A program made the translations under genes and the position numbers. 44,230 bases of DNA from a virus: IMG/VR virus record IMGVR_UViG_3300008266_000544, positions 1 through 44,230 of that record; one strand, given 5' to 3'. The notes beneath the pieces are model-generated. The model was not told the origin of the DNA and searched no databases. It saw only the letters and a list, made by a program, of their open reading frames with translations. How positions within the stretch are numbered: the first letter of the stretch is position 1; every line of letters begins with the position of its first letter. Of the stretch, positions 29,306-36,745 are shown piece after piece.

Positions 29306-29538
29306 ACAAATTACTGGCTACGAGTGCAACTTGCGGTCCATGTCACATGCTGAAAGCAAGACTGGAAAAATCCGAAATATCCGTGAATATAAAAAGCATG
29401 AATGAACCCGAAAACATTCCTTGGTTTCGCGCAAAAGGCATTAGAAATGTTCCTATGCTTATCATCGAAGACGATCAAGGAAATGAGATCGAGCGAATTA
29501 CAGGCGTAGAAGATATTTATAACAATTTAAAACAATGA
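29302..29538 (+). CDS. Thioredoxin/glutaredoxin-like protein
   Basis: 78 residues from the ATG at 29302. C-G-P-C active site (11-14) and the later V-P-M-L cis-proline motif are the thioredoxin-fold hallmarks. Short, like phage glutaredoxins and NrdH. It may reduce ribonucleotide reductase (not in this window) or a disulfide in the exported neighbour. Starts inside the previous gene's stop and overlaps rlpA-like by ATGA. Confidence 0.8.
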   Translation: MNKLLATSATCGPCHMLKARLEKSEISVNIKSMNEPENIPWFRAKGIRNVPMLIIEDDQGNEIERITGVEDIYNNLKQ

Positions 29539-29879
29539 AAAAAATACTAATGGCACTATTAGCCACAACGATGTTAGCGAATGCTTTGGAGTATGGAAAA
29601 GCTTCTTTTTATTCTGTGAAATCAAATAAAGGAACAGTAACTGCCAGTGGAGAACGACTCAATGATACAAAGCTAACTGCTGCCCACAGAACCCTTCCTT
29701 TCGGCACAATGGTAAAAGTAACCAACCTGTCCAATGGTCGATCTGCTGTTGTCAAGATTACCGATAGGGGACCCTTTATTTCGGGGCGAGTAATTGACGT
29801 ATCAGTTGCCGCCGCCAAGTCATTGGGTTTTGTCGAAAAAGGTGTTACGAAAGTAAGGCTGGAAAGAGTAAAAAAATAA
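29535..29879 (+). CDS. RlpA-like exported protein
   Basis: 114 residues. A signal peptide (about 1-18) is followed by a double-psi beta-barrel with the RlpA blocks [20 protein letters not shown] and T-D-R-G-P-F, R-V-I-D-V-S. RlpA of bacteria cleaves naked glycan strands at septa. It lacks the C-terminal SPOR domain. A phage copy could weaken peptidoglycan during infection or lysis. Translationally coupled to the thioredoxin-like gene. Confidence 0.82.
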   Translation: MKKILMALLATTMLANALEYGKASFYSVKSNKGTVTASGERLNDTKLTAAHRTLPFGTMVKVTNLSNGRSAVVKITDRGPFISGRVIDVSVAAAKSLGFVEKGVTKVRLERVKK

Positions 29880-29880
29880 C

Positions 29881-29909
29881 TTGACAAGTGTTAATTTATC
29901 TGTTTAAAT
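29881..29909 (+). promoter_or_regulatory. sigma70-like promoter
   Basis: TTGACA (29881-29886), 17 nt, TTAAAT (29904-29909). Leader of about 10 nt before the ATG at 29926. Confidence 0.65.
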
Positions 29910-29925
29910 AGCCCCGCACAATATT

Positions 29926-30138
29926 ATGACAACTAACAAACAACAAACCACAGTAACACTGCCAAACAACGTATTCGGAGTATGTATTTTTTTAGCAATG
30001 CTAGCATTAACAGCTATCGCGCCATTTGTAATTTCATTCTGGCTAATTGGCATGATTGCTCCTTTGTGGGTAAACATTCCATGCAGCGTAGCTATTGCTA
30101 TTGTCGCCTTTTTCAAGATTGTCAAATTCAAAAAGTAA
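29926..30138 (+). CDS. Two-helix membrane protein
   Basis: 70 residues with two hydrophobic segments (about 16-42 and 45-63) and a basic C-terminus. Role unknown. Confidence 0.65.
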   Translation: MTTNKQQTTVTLPNNVFGVCIFLAMLALTAIAPFVISFWLIGMIAPLWVNIPCSVAIAIVAFFKIVKFKK

Positions 30139-30203
30139 AATCATCAACATAAAACACAGTATAAGAAAATTAAGAATAATTGAAAAGGAATATAGTGACT
30201 ATT

Positions 30204-30299
30204 ATGGACATACTACTTTCAGCTACTAATGGATGGGACGCGCTTATTGCGTGTATGATGTTTGGGACTATTGCTGTGGTATTTATTTTTGGGCCATGA
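30204..30299 (+). CDS. 31-residue membrane peptide
   Basis: From ATG 30204 to TGA 30297-30299, overlapping the next ATG. One hydrophobic helix. The exact coupling supports it despite its size. Confidence 0.5.
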   Translation: MDILLSATNGWDALIACMMFGTIAVVFIFGP

Positions 30300-30505
30300 A
30301 GAATTGGATAATCAATAAATGGGACTGGTGGATTTACTTCAGAGCTTTGTCTACTCTGCGTCGAATGTCAAAAAAGAGTATTGGATTCACTTATTTGCTT
30401 GAACTTCATTTACAAAAATACAACAAGCCAATTGAAGACAACCCCCAGTTAAAATCCGCAACAGAACATTTCTATAACTCTCTGCCACAAAATAATGAAC
30501 ACTAA
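30296..30505 (+). CDS. Small basic aromatic protein
   Basis: 69 residues from the ATG at 30296: M-K-N-W-I-I-N-K-W-D-W-W-I-Y-F, then a basic helix. The longer frame from 30233 overlaps the upstream peptide and is less likely. Could be membrane-associated. Confidence 0.6.
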   Translation: MKNWIINKWDWWIYFRALSTLRRMSKKSIGFTYLLELHLQKYNKPIEDNPQLKSATEHFYNSLPQNNEH

Positions 30506-30701
30506 CGAAGACTACAATATCACCACCGAAAACGTCAATGAAGCCATACAAGCTATTGATAATCAACTCTCTATAGCGAGAGAGGGGTGGATTGATGCTC
30601 CTGTGGAAAAAAAAGCAAAGTGGATGCACAAAATCAATGCTTTGCTGGAAGACAGAATTGATCTAATGATGCTGCGAGATTTATATTGCGGTGGAGAATA
30701 A
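30495..30701 (+). CDS. Small helical protein
   Basis: 68 residues, acidic and Asn-rich N-terminus, then a long helix. Overlaps the previous gene by 11 nt. No family recognised. Confidence 0.6.
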   Translation: MNTNEDYNITTENVNEAIQAIDNQLSIAREGWIDAPVEKKAKWMHKINALLEDRIDLMMLRDLYCGGE

Positions 30702-30723
30702 CTAAAAAAAACTTATAATAAAT

Positions 30724-30799
30724 TGCGGGATGGAGCAGTTGGTAGCTCGCTACGCTCATAACGTAGAGGTCGTGGATTCAAATTCCACTCCCGCGACCA
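30724..30799 (+). tRNA. tRNA-Met(CAU)
   Basis: Anticodon arm CTACG-CTCATAA-CGTAG, anticodon CAU. T arm GTGGA-TTCAAAT-TCCAC, encoded CCA. It lacks the three G-C pairs of initiator tRNA, so it is an elongator Met or a lysidine-type Ile tRNA. TATAAT lies just 5' (30715-30720). Confidence 0.85.
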
Positions 30800-30817
30800 A
30801 TTTTCAATAAAAACAAT

Positions 30818-31018
30818 ATGCCTATTCCAACTCCCAAATCCAAAAAACAATCAAGAAAAGAGTTTATCGCATCTTGTATGAGCGATAGCACTATGAATAG
30901 CGAATATCCCGATAGTAAACAGCGAGCAGCAATCTGCTACAGCCAATGGGGAGACAAGAAAAGCAAAGCGACTCTCATTGTTTCTAACGACGAAGACGAA
31001 GTAATTTATGATTCCTGA
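30818..31018 (+). CDS. Conserved phage protein, C-M-S-D motif
   Basis: 66 residues. Contains F-I-A-S-C-M-S-D-S-T-M-N-S-E-Y-P-D and Q-R-A-A-I-C-Y-S-Q-W, a motif found alone or fused to capsid-maturation or portal proteins in many phages. Its function is not established. Preceded by tRNA-Met and an AACAAT leader. Confidence 0.75.
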   Translation: MPIPTPKSKKQSRKEFIASCMSDSTMNSEYPDSKQRAAICYSQWGDKKSKATLIVSNDEDEVIYDS

Positions 31019-31292
31019 ACCAGAAAACAAAGAGCCATTTATGAAAATGGACGGATATGATGATTGCATTGTTGGGGTTGTCGAGCAATTCGGCAGACCT
31101 CCTATTCTTTGCTACGATAAAAGAAAAATTATTTCAAAACTAATTGATGACGTAATTTCATACGATGAAGCTGAAGAGTTTTTCGAATATAATCAAATTG
31201 GTGCTTATGTTGGCGATTCTACGCCATGCTTCGTGACTATTATGACAAAAGAAGAAAAGGAAAAATTAGAAGACTTTTATGATAGCTTATGA
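31008..31292 (+). CDS. Conserved phage hypothetical protein
   Basis: 94 residues with M-D-G-Y-D-D-C-I-V-G-V-V-E-Q-F-G near 13-28 followed by Y-D-E-A-E-E-F-F-E-Y-N and a T-P-C-F-V segment, a widespread phage family of unknown role. Overlaps both neighbours. Confidence 0.78.
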   Translation: MIPEPENKEPFMKMDGYDDCIVGVVEQFGRPPILCYDKRKIISKLIDDVISYDEAEEFFEYNQIGAYVGDSTPCFVTIMTKEEKEKLEDFYDSL

Positions 31293-31891
31293 AGGGTAAA
31301 ATCAATCTCAAAAACTTTCACAAATTCGAAGAATATGCGCGAGACTATTGCCAAAAACACGGCAAAACGATTACGCTAGTTCCTAGAAAAACAGTTTCGC
31401 AGGAAGAATTTAAAGATTTTAAATGCTCTGGTTTTTGTGATGGTGATGAGATGGTTCTTGCTACTAAAAACCCCAATTTTTATACTATCTTTGTACATGA
31501 GTTTGCACATCTTACGCAAGCTGTGGAGCGCATTCCAATGTGGTATGAGTCGGGAGATATTTGGAGCGCCTTACAAAAAGGGAAAGTGTCTCTAAGACAG
31601 TGGGAGGATTTTGTTAAAGTGATTGCAGTTGAAAGAGATTGTGAGAGCAGGGCTTTAAAATTAATCAAGAAATTCAATATCACCGACCCTGAAATCTATG
31701 CACAAAATGCCAACATTTATTTATACTACTACCAATACGTATTTCTTACGAATCTTTGGTCTCGTAGAAAAAGTCTGTATGAATGCGCAAAGTTGCGCGA
31801 GCTTGTTCCAAAGCGGCTGCTTCCTGCCGATCATTTTAGCAATATCAATATGGAGGTAATGACCTGTTTTTTTGATTACTACAAAAAATAA
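31289..31891 (+). CDS. Putative zinc metalloprotease
   Basis: 200 residues. The central V-H-E-F-A-H matches the H-E-x-x-H zinc-binding helix of zincins. The following helix could supply the third ligand (E near 115). Substrate is unknown. The C-terminus ends in K-K at a palindrome shared with the holin gene's end. Confidence 0.65.
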   Translation: MKGKINLKNFHKFEEYARDYCQKHGKTITLVPRKTVSQEEFKDFKCSGFCDGDEMVLATKNPNFYTIFVHEFAHLTQAVERIPMWYESGDIWSALQKGKVSLRQWEDFVKVIAVERDCESRALKLIKKFNITDPEIYAQNANIYLYYYQYVFLTNLWSRRKSLYECAKLRELVPKRLLPADHFSNINMEVMTCFFDYYKK

Positions 31892-31901
31892 TTATTTTTT
31901 G
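31882..31901. terminator. Palindrome at convergent gene ends
   Basis: CAAAAAATAATTATTTTTTG is a perfect 20-bp palindrome. Each strand reads Lys-Lys-TAA, so one sequence ends both genes. A/T runs could act as a weak bidirectional terminator. Confidence 0.6.
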
Positions 31902-32209
31902 ATGTATTTTTCGGGGTCTTCTTGGAATTTTTTACCAAGTTTAATGATTCCATTGATTATTTCTGGACTGATTACGCCGATAATGCCATAACAAATAGCT
32001 TTATAGAGCGAAGAAATATCAGTCTGCTCTAAAATAAACCATGCAATCGAAGAAGAGATAGCCGCTGCGGTGATCTTTTTTGCATATTCAATAATACCTA
32101 TCTTTTTTTGAGCCGACAATAAGCGAGCAAGCATCGCTGCCGCACCGATCAGAGGAATGACCCATCCTCCCCCCAAAAACTCCTTGATCATTGATTTCTC
32201 TGGCTCCAT
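31892..32209 (-). CDS. Holin
   Basis: 105 residues. Three predicted hydrophobic segments (about 12-28, 47-63 and 70-88), a charged N-terminus and a C-terminal K-K-F-Q-E-D-P-E-K-Y. Adjacent to the amidase gene and behind a late-type element, so it is best read as the holin. No recognised Pfam signature beyond this. Confidence 0.7.
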   Translation of the reverse strand: MEPEKSMIKEFLGGGWVIPLIGAAAMLARLLSAQKKIGIIEYAKKITAAAISSSIAWFILEQTDISSLYKAICYGIIGVISPEIINGIIKLGKKFQEDPEKYIKK

Positions 32210-32215
32210 TTGCAG

Positions 32216-32226
32216 ATATTTACACT
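32216..32226 (-). promoter_or_regulatory. Late-type promoter element
   Basis: AGTGTAAATAT on the minus strand, with ten bases between AGTGTAA and the holin ATG at 32209. Confidence 0.6.
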
Positions 32227-32234
32227 AGATTGTA

Positions 32235-32837
32235 TTATTTAAAATGCTTTTTTAGTGCTTCGTGAAATTTAGCAAATTCTTTTGGATTGAGATCTTTTTT
32301 GCGGTTCGGAGCAATCGTTCTATGGTCAGTAACCATGTCAGGAGTAATGTTCCATTTCTTCATCAAGGGAAGAATGTATTCGATTGCAGACTCGATTGCA
32401 GCAGGTTGTAGAGGCTCTGTGTAGGAACTGCGCTCAAATGCCACACCGATAGCCCAGTTGTTGAGGCTTGTCATGCCCTTGAAGGAGCTAGCACCAGCAT
32501 GATACGCTCTATTGTCATCACGGTTGGTGATTGTTCGTCTGCCGTCACGCGCAATGATGCAGTGATAGCTAGCATAGAGTCTTTCACCTGTCGATGGATT
32601 ATTGATTCTGCTAGTCCAATCAATAGAACCATTATAGTTGCCCTCGGTATCATGCATAACAATAGCTTTAGGAGCGATTTTACGAGCGTATGGTCCATTG
32701 GTCTGAGCTGACAGTGCGACTGTTTCGGAGTATTTATTTGGCATTTTTTTGGGTGCGTTAGGGCTAGAAAGCGGCAAACTTGGGGTCGAAGATTTCGCCC
32801 CAAGAAAACTTGCAAGTTTTGAGAAAAGGTTTTTCAC
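32235..32837 (-). CDS. N-acetylmuramoyl-L-alanine amidase (endolysin)
   Basis: 200 residues if started at the GTG at 32837, which lies 10 nt after a late element, as for holin. An ATG 31 codons later is an alternative; the longer frame to 33047 overlaps the next gene. Amidase_2 motifs: V-M-H-D-T-E-G (first zinc His), W-A-I-G-V-A-F-E, and T-D-H-R-T-I...K-K-D-L-N-P (second His and Asp ligand). Cleaves the amide bond between MurNAc and the peptide. Confidence 0.85.
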   Translation of the reverse strand: MKNLFSKLASFLGAKSSTPSLPLSSPNAPKKMPNKYSETVALSAQTNGPYARKIAPKAIVMHDTEGNYNGSIDWTSRINNPSTGERLYASYHCIIARDGRRTITNRDDNRAYHAGASSFKGMTSLNNWAIGVAFERSSYTEPLQPAAIESAIEYILPLMKKWNITPDMVTDHRTIAPNRKKDLNPKEFAKFHEALKKHFK

Positions 32838-32842
32838 TTTCC

Positions 32843-32854
32843 TATATTTACACC
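32843..32854 (-). promoter_or_regulatory. Late-type promoter element
   Basis: GGTGTAAATATA on the minus strand, ten bases from GGTGTAA to the amidase GTG. Confidence 0.55.
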
Positions 32855-32862
32855 CTGTTTTT

Positions 32863-33129
32863 TTAAGTTTTCTGCATTTCTTGAAGAAATTGATAGACAA
32901 TTTTGTCTCTGTCGGTTGCCATCCGTAATCTGAACTCTGTATCAAAAGAATGGGAAGAATATACAGTTGTCTTGTGAAAGACCCAATCTTCGCCAGTTTT
33001 TTCGTCGGGACGTATCGAATAGGACGTTTTCCAATCAAAAACAGCACAAATATATTTGATCGCTACCTCTTTTGCATCTGCTGGAGATAGATCGACATTG
33101 ATTGTTTGTGATACTTTGGCAGAAATCAT
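32863..33129 (-). CDS. Hypothetical protein
   Basis: 88 residues beginning M-I-S-A-K-V-S-Q-T-I-N-V-D. Charged, with D-W-K-T-S-Y-S-I-R near 35. No domain recognised. Overlaps its neighbour by ATGA. Confidence 0.65.
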   Translation of the reverse strand: MISAKVSQTINVDLSPADAKEVAIKYICAVFDWKTSYSIRPDEKTGEDWVFHKTTVYSSHSFDTEFRLRMATDRDKIVYQFLQEMQKT

Positions 33130-33410
33130 TGCAAATTAACCTCCAATGGCGCAAACTGTTCAATTTCACGGCAGAATCCTTGGACTTGCAGGGTATCGAA
33201 GTCTTTTGCCGATTCTTTCAAGATCAAGATCTTGTCCATAAATTTTCGATAGTCTTTATTTTGGGGAAAACATTTTTGCATTTTCCTATCATAAATGAGA
33301 TCGTCATCAATCATGTATCTGATTGGGTCAATAACCAACTCCATAGGATGGTAGCTGCATGTTCCAAGAACATAGTTGACAATGTCGTGGTATTTGATGT
33401 TGATTTTCAT
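33126..33410 (-). CDS. Hypothetical protein
   Basis: 94 residues: M-K-I-N-I-K-Y-H-D-I-V-N-Y, then a basic centre (D-R-K-M-Q-K-C-F-P). Located just after thyX, probably in its operon. Function unknown. Confidence 0.65.
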   Translation of the reverse strand: MKINIKYHDIVNYVLGTCSYHPMELVIDPIRYMIDDDLIYDRKMQKCFPQNKDYRKFMDKILILKESAKDFDTLQVQGFCREIEQFAPLEVNLQ

Positions 33411-33411
33411 A

Positions 33412-34104
33412 TTAGTAGCCCCAGGCTTTTAGTGTATGTTCGAAAGGATTTCCATCTATTTGTTTAACAAGCTGTAGCATTTCATCAGCGATTTCGCGAA
33501 TTTCTTTTTGTGCGTGTTCGCTGCGGCGAAGCTTGAGGAAGTTGGCGAAAGATCGCATGTTGAACATAACATCTGCTTCAATTTGACTATTGTAAGTCTT
33601 GAAGAAACGAGCGCTTTCTTTTGCGCGTTTACGTCCAAGAACAGGTTCAAGGTCTTTTAGACAAGAGTGGTAAAGATCATTGCCTAATTCAGTATATGAT
33701 TCTAATACACTGCCCCAATCTATTTCATTTGGCTTATACAATCCTTTATCATCATCAAATACTGCAAGATAAGAAGAATTAGTGACACCTTTCCAATCTT
33801 CTGGAATGTAAAACTTATCTTCCTTCAGTTCTTTATATCGAGCAGACTCAGCATTAATAGACGCAATACGATGTTTAAGCAAATGAATGTGACTAGCGAT
33901 TTCCGTATCAACTAGGAAGTGAACCACTCCCTTTTCCCAAGGCGTATGATGCCCTTCTGACCAAAGCATATTGATCATTTTATCAATTCTGCCACGCTTG
34001 TCATCAGTTAGGTTTCTTGAGGTAGAAGTCCAAGCAGAACAAGCAATGATTTCATCACTTCCATAATATCCAATTAATTCAACTTTGTTATTTTTTTGTG
34101 CCAT
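33412..34104 (-). CDS. thyX: Flavin-dependent thymidylate synthase
   Basis: 230 residues. The ThyX signature RHRxxSxNxxSxR is present as K-H-R-I-A-S-I-N-A-E-S-A-R (77-89), with the first Arg replaced by Lys. H-T-P-W-E-K near 53 and E-H-A-Q-K-E-I-R near 199 fit the substrate and FAD sites. ThyX makes dTMP from dUMP using methylene-tetrahydrofolate and FAD. Its start is overlapped by the homing endonuclease gene upstream. Confidence 0.9.
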   Translation of the reverse strand: MAQKNNKVELIGYYGSDEIIACSAWTSTSRNLTDDKRGRIDKMINMLWSEGHHTPWEKGVVHFLVDTEIASHIHLLKHRIASINAESARYKELKEDKFYIPEDWKGVTNSSYLAVFDDDKGLYKPNEIDWGSVLESYTELGNDLYHSCLKDLEPVLGRKRAKESARFFKTYNSQIEADVMFNMRSFANFLKLRRSEHAQKEIREIADEMLQLVKQIDGNPFEHTLKAWGY

Positions 34105-34795
34105 AATATTTTTGTTTTAAATCGTCTATAGACATATCGCTACGAAAGTTTTTGATTAAATTTTCTCTAGCTGGAATATATCTTAAATTAACGTAATGCG
34201 AGGCGATTTCAATATCAAGTTTATTATTAAAAGCATCGCTAATTGATACAATATGATCTAAATGATAGCCATCTTGTTTTTCCCCACTAATTAAATGAGA
34301 GAATTTTTTAGCATTTCTATAAGACAAACTTCTTACTTGATAAAGATACCTTTCCCATTCGTTAAGTTTTTCAATATCTATTTTTCTAAGTTTTTTAAAC
34401 CAGTTTTCGTTATTTGAACATGCCTGAACCCATTTTTCGGGCAAGCTGTTCCAAGTTTTTTTATTAGTTTCTTTAATTTTTTGTTTTACATCTTCTGAAT
34501 GTTGGTATGTTCCCTTTGGTCTATTGTTTCCTCTTTTTTTTGCAGCAGTTTTGTATTTTTCTATTTGTTCGGGAGATCTTTTGATTCCCGTAAGGGCTTC
34601 TGATATTTTTTTACGAAATTCTTCTGTTTGATAAGCGCTAATATCTTTTTTAATATTTACTTTTATTCCTAGTTTTTGTGCATGGTAGTAAATTTTATTT
34701 TTAGTTTTGAAACCATATTTAAGTCTTAATTGTTCAGCAGTAAAATTGGCAGAAGTCGCATCAATTTTAAATTGTTCTCGATCAAAATGAATCAT
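34088..34795 (-). CDS. HNH homing endonuclease with NUMOD3 motif
   Basis: 235 residues from the ATG at 34795; the TTG-started extension belongs to the promoter element. The middle holds S-E-A-L-T-G-I-K-R-S-P-E-Q-I and S-E-D-V-K-Q-K-I-K-E-T, NUMOD3-like DNA-binding repeats. The C-terminal third has D-H-I-V-S-I-S-D-A-F-N-N and Y-V-N-L-R-Y-I-P-A-R-E-N-L, an HNH-type nuclease core. No intron is seen; it is a free-standing element whose end runs 17 nt into thyX. Confidence 0.82.
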   Translation of the reverse strand: MIHFDREQFKIDATSANFTAEQLRLKYGFKTKNKIYYHAQKLGIKVNIKKDISAYQTEEFRKKISEALTGIKRSPEQIEKYKTAAKKRGNNRPKGTYQHSEDVKQKIKETNKKTWNSLPEKWVQACSNNENWFKKLRKIDIEKLNEWERYLYQVRSLSYRNAKKFSHLISGEKQDGYHLDHIVSISDAFNNKLDIEIASHYVNLRYIPARENLIKNFRSDMSIDDLKQKYYGTKK

Positions 34796-34810
34796 GTATA
34801 CCTTTACACT
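34796..34810 (-). promoter_or_regulatory. Late-type promoter element
   Basis: AGTGTAAAGGTATAC immediately before the homing endonuclease ATG. Confidence 0.6.
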
Positions 34811-34841
34811 CAAAAATGAACAAGAACTTTTTCAAAAGTAT

Positions 34842-35195
34842 TTATTTGTCATCTTTAATAATGTGAATATGTATTTTTAATCCTTTTTTTGTGGCATAGT
34901 CAATCATATTTTTAGTGCCACGACTTTCTCCATCCCAAACAGCGATCAATGCGTCTGCATAGTCTCCCATTTGAGCGTTGCGAATAGGTCCAGCAGCCTT
35001 GCCAAGATTTTTCCAATCAGCAGGAAATTCTTTGACAGGGACACCCATCTTCTTTGCCCACATCTCGCCAAAAGTATCTGCTCCTCTTGCTTTGCCGCAA
35101 ACAACTTCTGTAATTGTCCATGGACAGCTTTCAATAGCATTTACTACATCTTGATAGGAAACTTTGTCTCGACTCCCAGCTATTATATTTTTCAC
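34842..35195 (-). CDS. SLOG-family (DUF2493/YspA-like) protein
   Basis: 117 residues. I-I-A-G-S-R-D near the start, V-C-G-K-A-R-G-A-D-T near 35-44, R-N-A-Q-M, and A-L-I-A-V-W-D-G-E-S-R-G-T-K-N-M follow the plan of the YspA-type SLOG Rossmann fold, which is thought to bind nucleotide-derived ligands. Role in phages unknown; sensing or detoxifying nucleotide signals is possible. Confidence 0.82.
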   Translation of the reverse strand: MKNIIAGSRDKVSYQDVVNAIESCPWTITEVVCGKARGADTFGEMWAKKMGVPVKEFPADWKNLGKAAGPIRNAQMGDYADALIAVWDGESRGTKNMIDYATKKGLKIHIHIIKDDK

Positions 35196-35722
35196 TTGAT
35201 GTTTAGTTTTGCTTTAATTTCTTCGAGAGAGGTAAAGATCGTATATCCACCAGTCTTTTCATACACATGATCAACGCACGTATTGATGTATTGAGGATCA
35301 TCTTTCCAAGCGCCATACCATGTTTTCTTTTTGATGCTTTTGGAGTGAACGTGACCGTGAACATTTGCAACTCGACCGCGCATTTCGTGCGGGTGAATTG
35401 GGCAATGCGTTAGCCACAGTCGCTTGTATGAAATCATGCCGTGAATCTCATCAAACACTTCTGCTTGAAGTTTTGTCGAAACATAATCATCGTGATTACC
35501 TTTGATTAGAATTTTGCGACCACGAAGATTTTTGAATACTGCCAAAGTTTCATCAGAGAACGCTGCATCGCCCATGACATATACAATATCGTTTTTGCGG
35601 ATAGTGTGCTGCCAAAAATGACAAAAGATTGTCGTATTATCTTCCATAGATTTGACCCACGGACGAAATTTTGCAATATTTTTGTGACCCAAGTGTGGAT
35701 CGCCTACGAAATAAACACTCAT
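35192..35722 (-). CDS. Calcineurin-like metallophosphoesterase
   Basis: 176 residues. Motifs in order: G-D-P-H-L-G (7-12), G-D-A-A (about 51), G-N-H-D-D (about 75-79), T-H-C-P-I near 106 and G-H-V-H near 124. A small phosphodiesterase of the YfcE/phage type. It overlaps its neighbours by ATGA, so it is in one transcription unit with the SLOG-family gene. Confidence 0.85.
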   Translation of the reverse strand: MSVYFVGDPHLGHKNIAKFRPWVKSMEDNTTIFCHFWQHTIRKNDIVYVMGDAAFSDETLAVFKNLRGRKILIKGNHDDYVSTKLQAEVFDEIHGMISYKRLWLTHCPIHPHEMRGRVANVHGHVHSKSIKKKTWYGAWKDDPQYINTCVDHVYEKTGGYTIFTSLEEIKAKLNIK

Positions 35723-35925
35723 TTTGATTTACCTTGATCTACGAAATCGTAGAGTTTAAATGGATTCGTGCCATTGGCAAAATCGAACTCGCTATATTGA
35801 AAAACATAGCCGCCGATTTTCTTGGCGCAATCTCGCGCCCACTGTTCTGCACCTTTTAATGCTCCATCATACGATTGATGGAAGTTATTTTTTTTGTCGA
35901 ATACTCTGTATTTGTTATGTGCCAT
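35719..35925 (-). CDS. Small hypothetical protein
   Basis: 68 residues, basic, with N-K-Y-R-V-F-D-K-K and W-A-R-D-C-A-K-K-I-G-G. No known function. Coupled to the phosphoesterase. Confidence 0.65.
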   Translation of the reverse strand: MAHNKYRVFDKKNNFHQSYDGALKGAEQWARDCAKKIGGYVFQYSEFDFANGTNPFKLYDFVDQGKSK

Positions 35926-35929
35926 ATTG

Positions 35930-35992
35930 TTATTTTATTGTTTCTAGTATAATCAGAAGAATAATTGCTGTGATTGTTTGAAAGTTATTCAT
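35930..35992 (-). CDS. 20-residue membrane peptide
   Basis: From ATG 35992 to TAA at 35930. Mostly Ile, Leu and Thr, one transmembrane helix. Overlaps the upstream stop. Very short; may be spurious. Confidence 0.35.
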   Translation of the reverse strand: MNNFQTITAIILLIILETIK

Positions 35993-36230
35993 AAGTCAAT
36001 TTAAACGCAATCCGTCCCGTGTCAAAATTGTTGGTCATGTAGCATTCGATGAATATTTCATTTCCGTGAATCTTGGCGGAGTTAATTTGCGCTATGTATT
36101 TGACTTTGTCAAGAACTATTTTGTGCAAATTTTCGGGCAGCGGCTCGAACGCTTCGCAGACAGGTTGATCACCCAATTTCCATGGGAACAGTTTATTTTC
36201 ACCGATTACTGTAACTGTAGGCATTTTCAT
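35985..36230 (-). CDS. Hypothetical protein
   Basis: 81 residues starting M-K-M-P-T-V-T-V-I-G-E-N-K-L-F-P-W. Beta-rich. The start overlaps the previous stop. Not recognised. Confidence 0.65.
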   Translation of the reverse strand: MKMPTVTVIGENKLFPWKLGDQPVCEAFEPLPENLHKIVLDKVKYIAQINSAKIHGNEIFIECYMTNNFDTGRIAFKLTYE

Positions 36231-36745
36231 TGTTTTTTAAGTATTGTGTGTTTGATTCCGTTGACAATGTCCGTCATTTTAATCAAAGAAAGAAGATCTT
36301 TTCGTCCTTTTCTTTGGTAGCCAGTATAGAGTGGTATGCGAACATCGACGTTGAGCTGAGAAAGGTCGCAGAGCTTTTCGCATAGCCGCGCCAAAAGCTT
36401 TCTATCGACGAGCAGGAAGTCGTGTTCACGCTCAAATGCGATGATGGTAGAAGCGCCGTAAAGCCATCCTCTCTTGCCTTGAACATTGGCGAACTCAATC
36501 CAAACTACATCGTCATTATATTTGTCGTCGGCGCGTTTAACTTTCTTTCGAGCTTTCACATCGACTGGCGTTCTGGGAAGCTTTAACCCTTCAATCCAAT
36601 AATCAATGTGGCGAATCTCTTCTTGAAAAGAGGATTTCTCGCAAGACAAACCAGCTTTCGTGATTGCGGATTCAAATGAAGACTCAGCTTTGTCGCCGCT
36701 TTCGAATGCTTCGCCTGTCTTGTCGTATCTGTTTTTATAAGCCAT
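36227..36745 (-). CDS. Possible PD-(D/E)XK nuclease-like protein
   Basis: 172 residues. E near 27, I-D-Y-W near 48-51 and V-D-V-K-A-R-K near 62-68 resemble the E...D...D-x-K active-site plan of this superfamily, followed by W-I-E-F. A resolvase-type or repair nuclease is plausible but unproven. Its promoter is inside the upstream gene. Confidence 0.5.
   Translation of the reverse strand: MAYKNRYDKTGEAFESGDKAESSFESAITKAGLSCEKSSFQEEIRHIDYWIEGLKLPRTPVDVKARKKVKRADDKYNDDVVWIEFANVQGKRGWLYGASTIIAFEREHDFLLVDRKLLARLCEKLCDLSQLNVDVRIPLYTGYQRKGRKDLLSLIKMTDIVNGIKHTILKKQ

Noticed and set aside
32838-33047. N-terminal extension of the amidase frame
   Set aside because: It overlaps gene 32863-33129, has no amidase features, and the late element sits next to the GTG at 32837.
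34088-34104. thyX intron
   Set aside because: The thyX frame is uninterrupted; the endonuclease is free-standing upstream.
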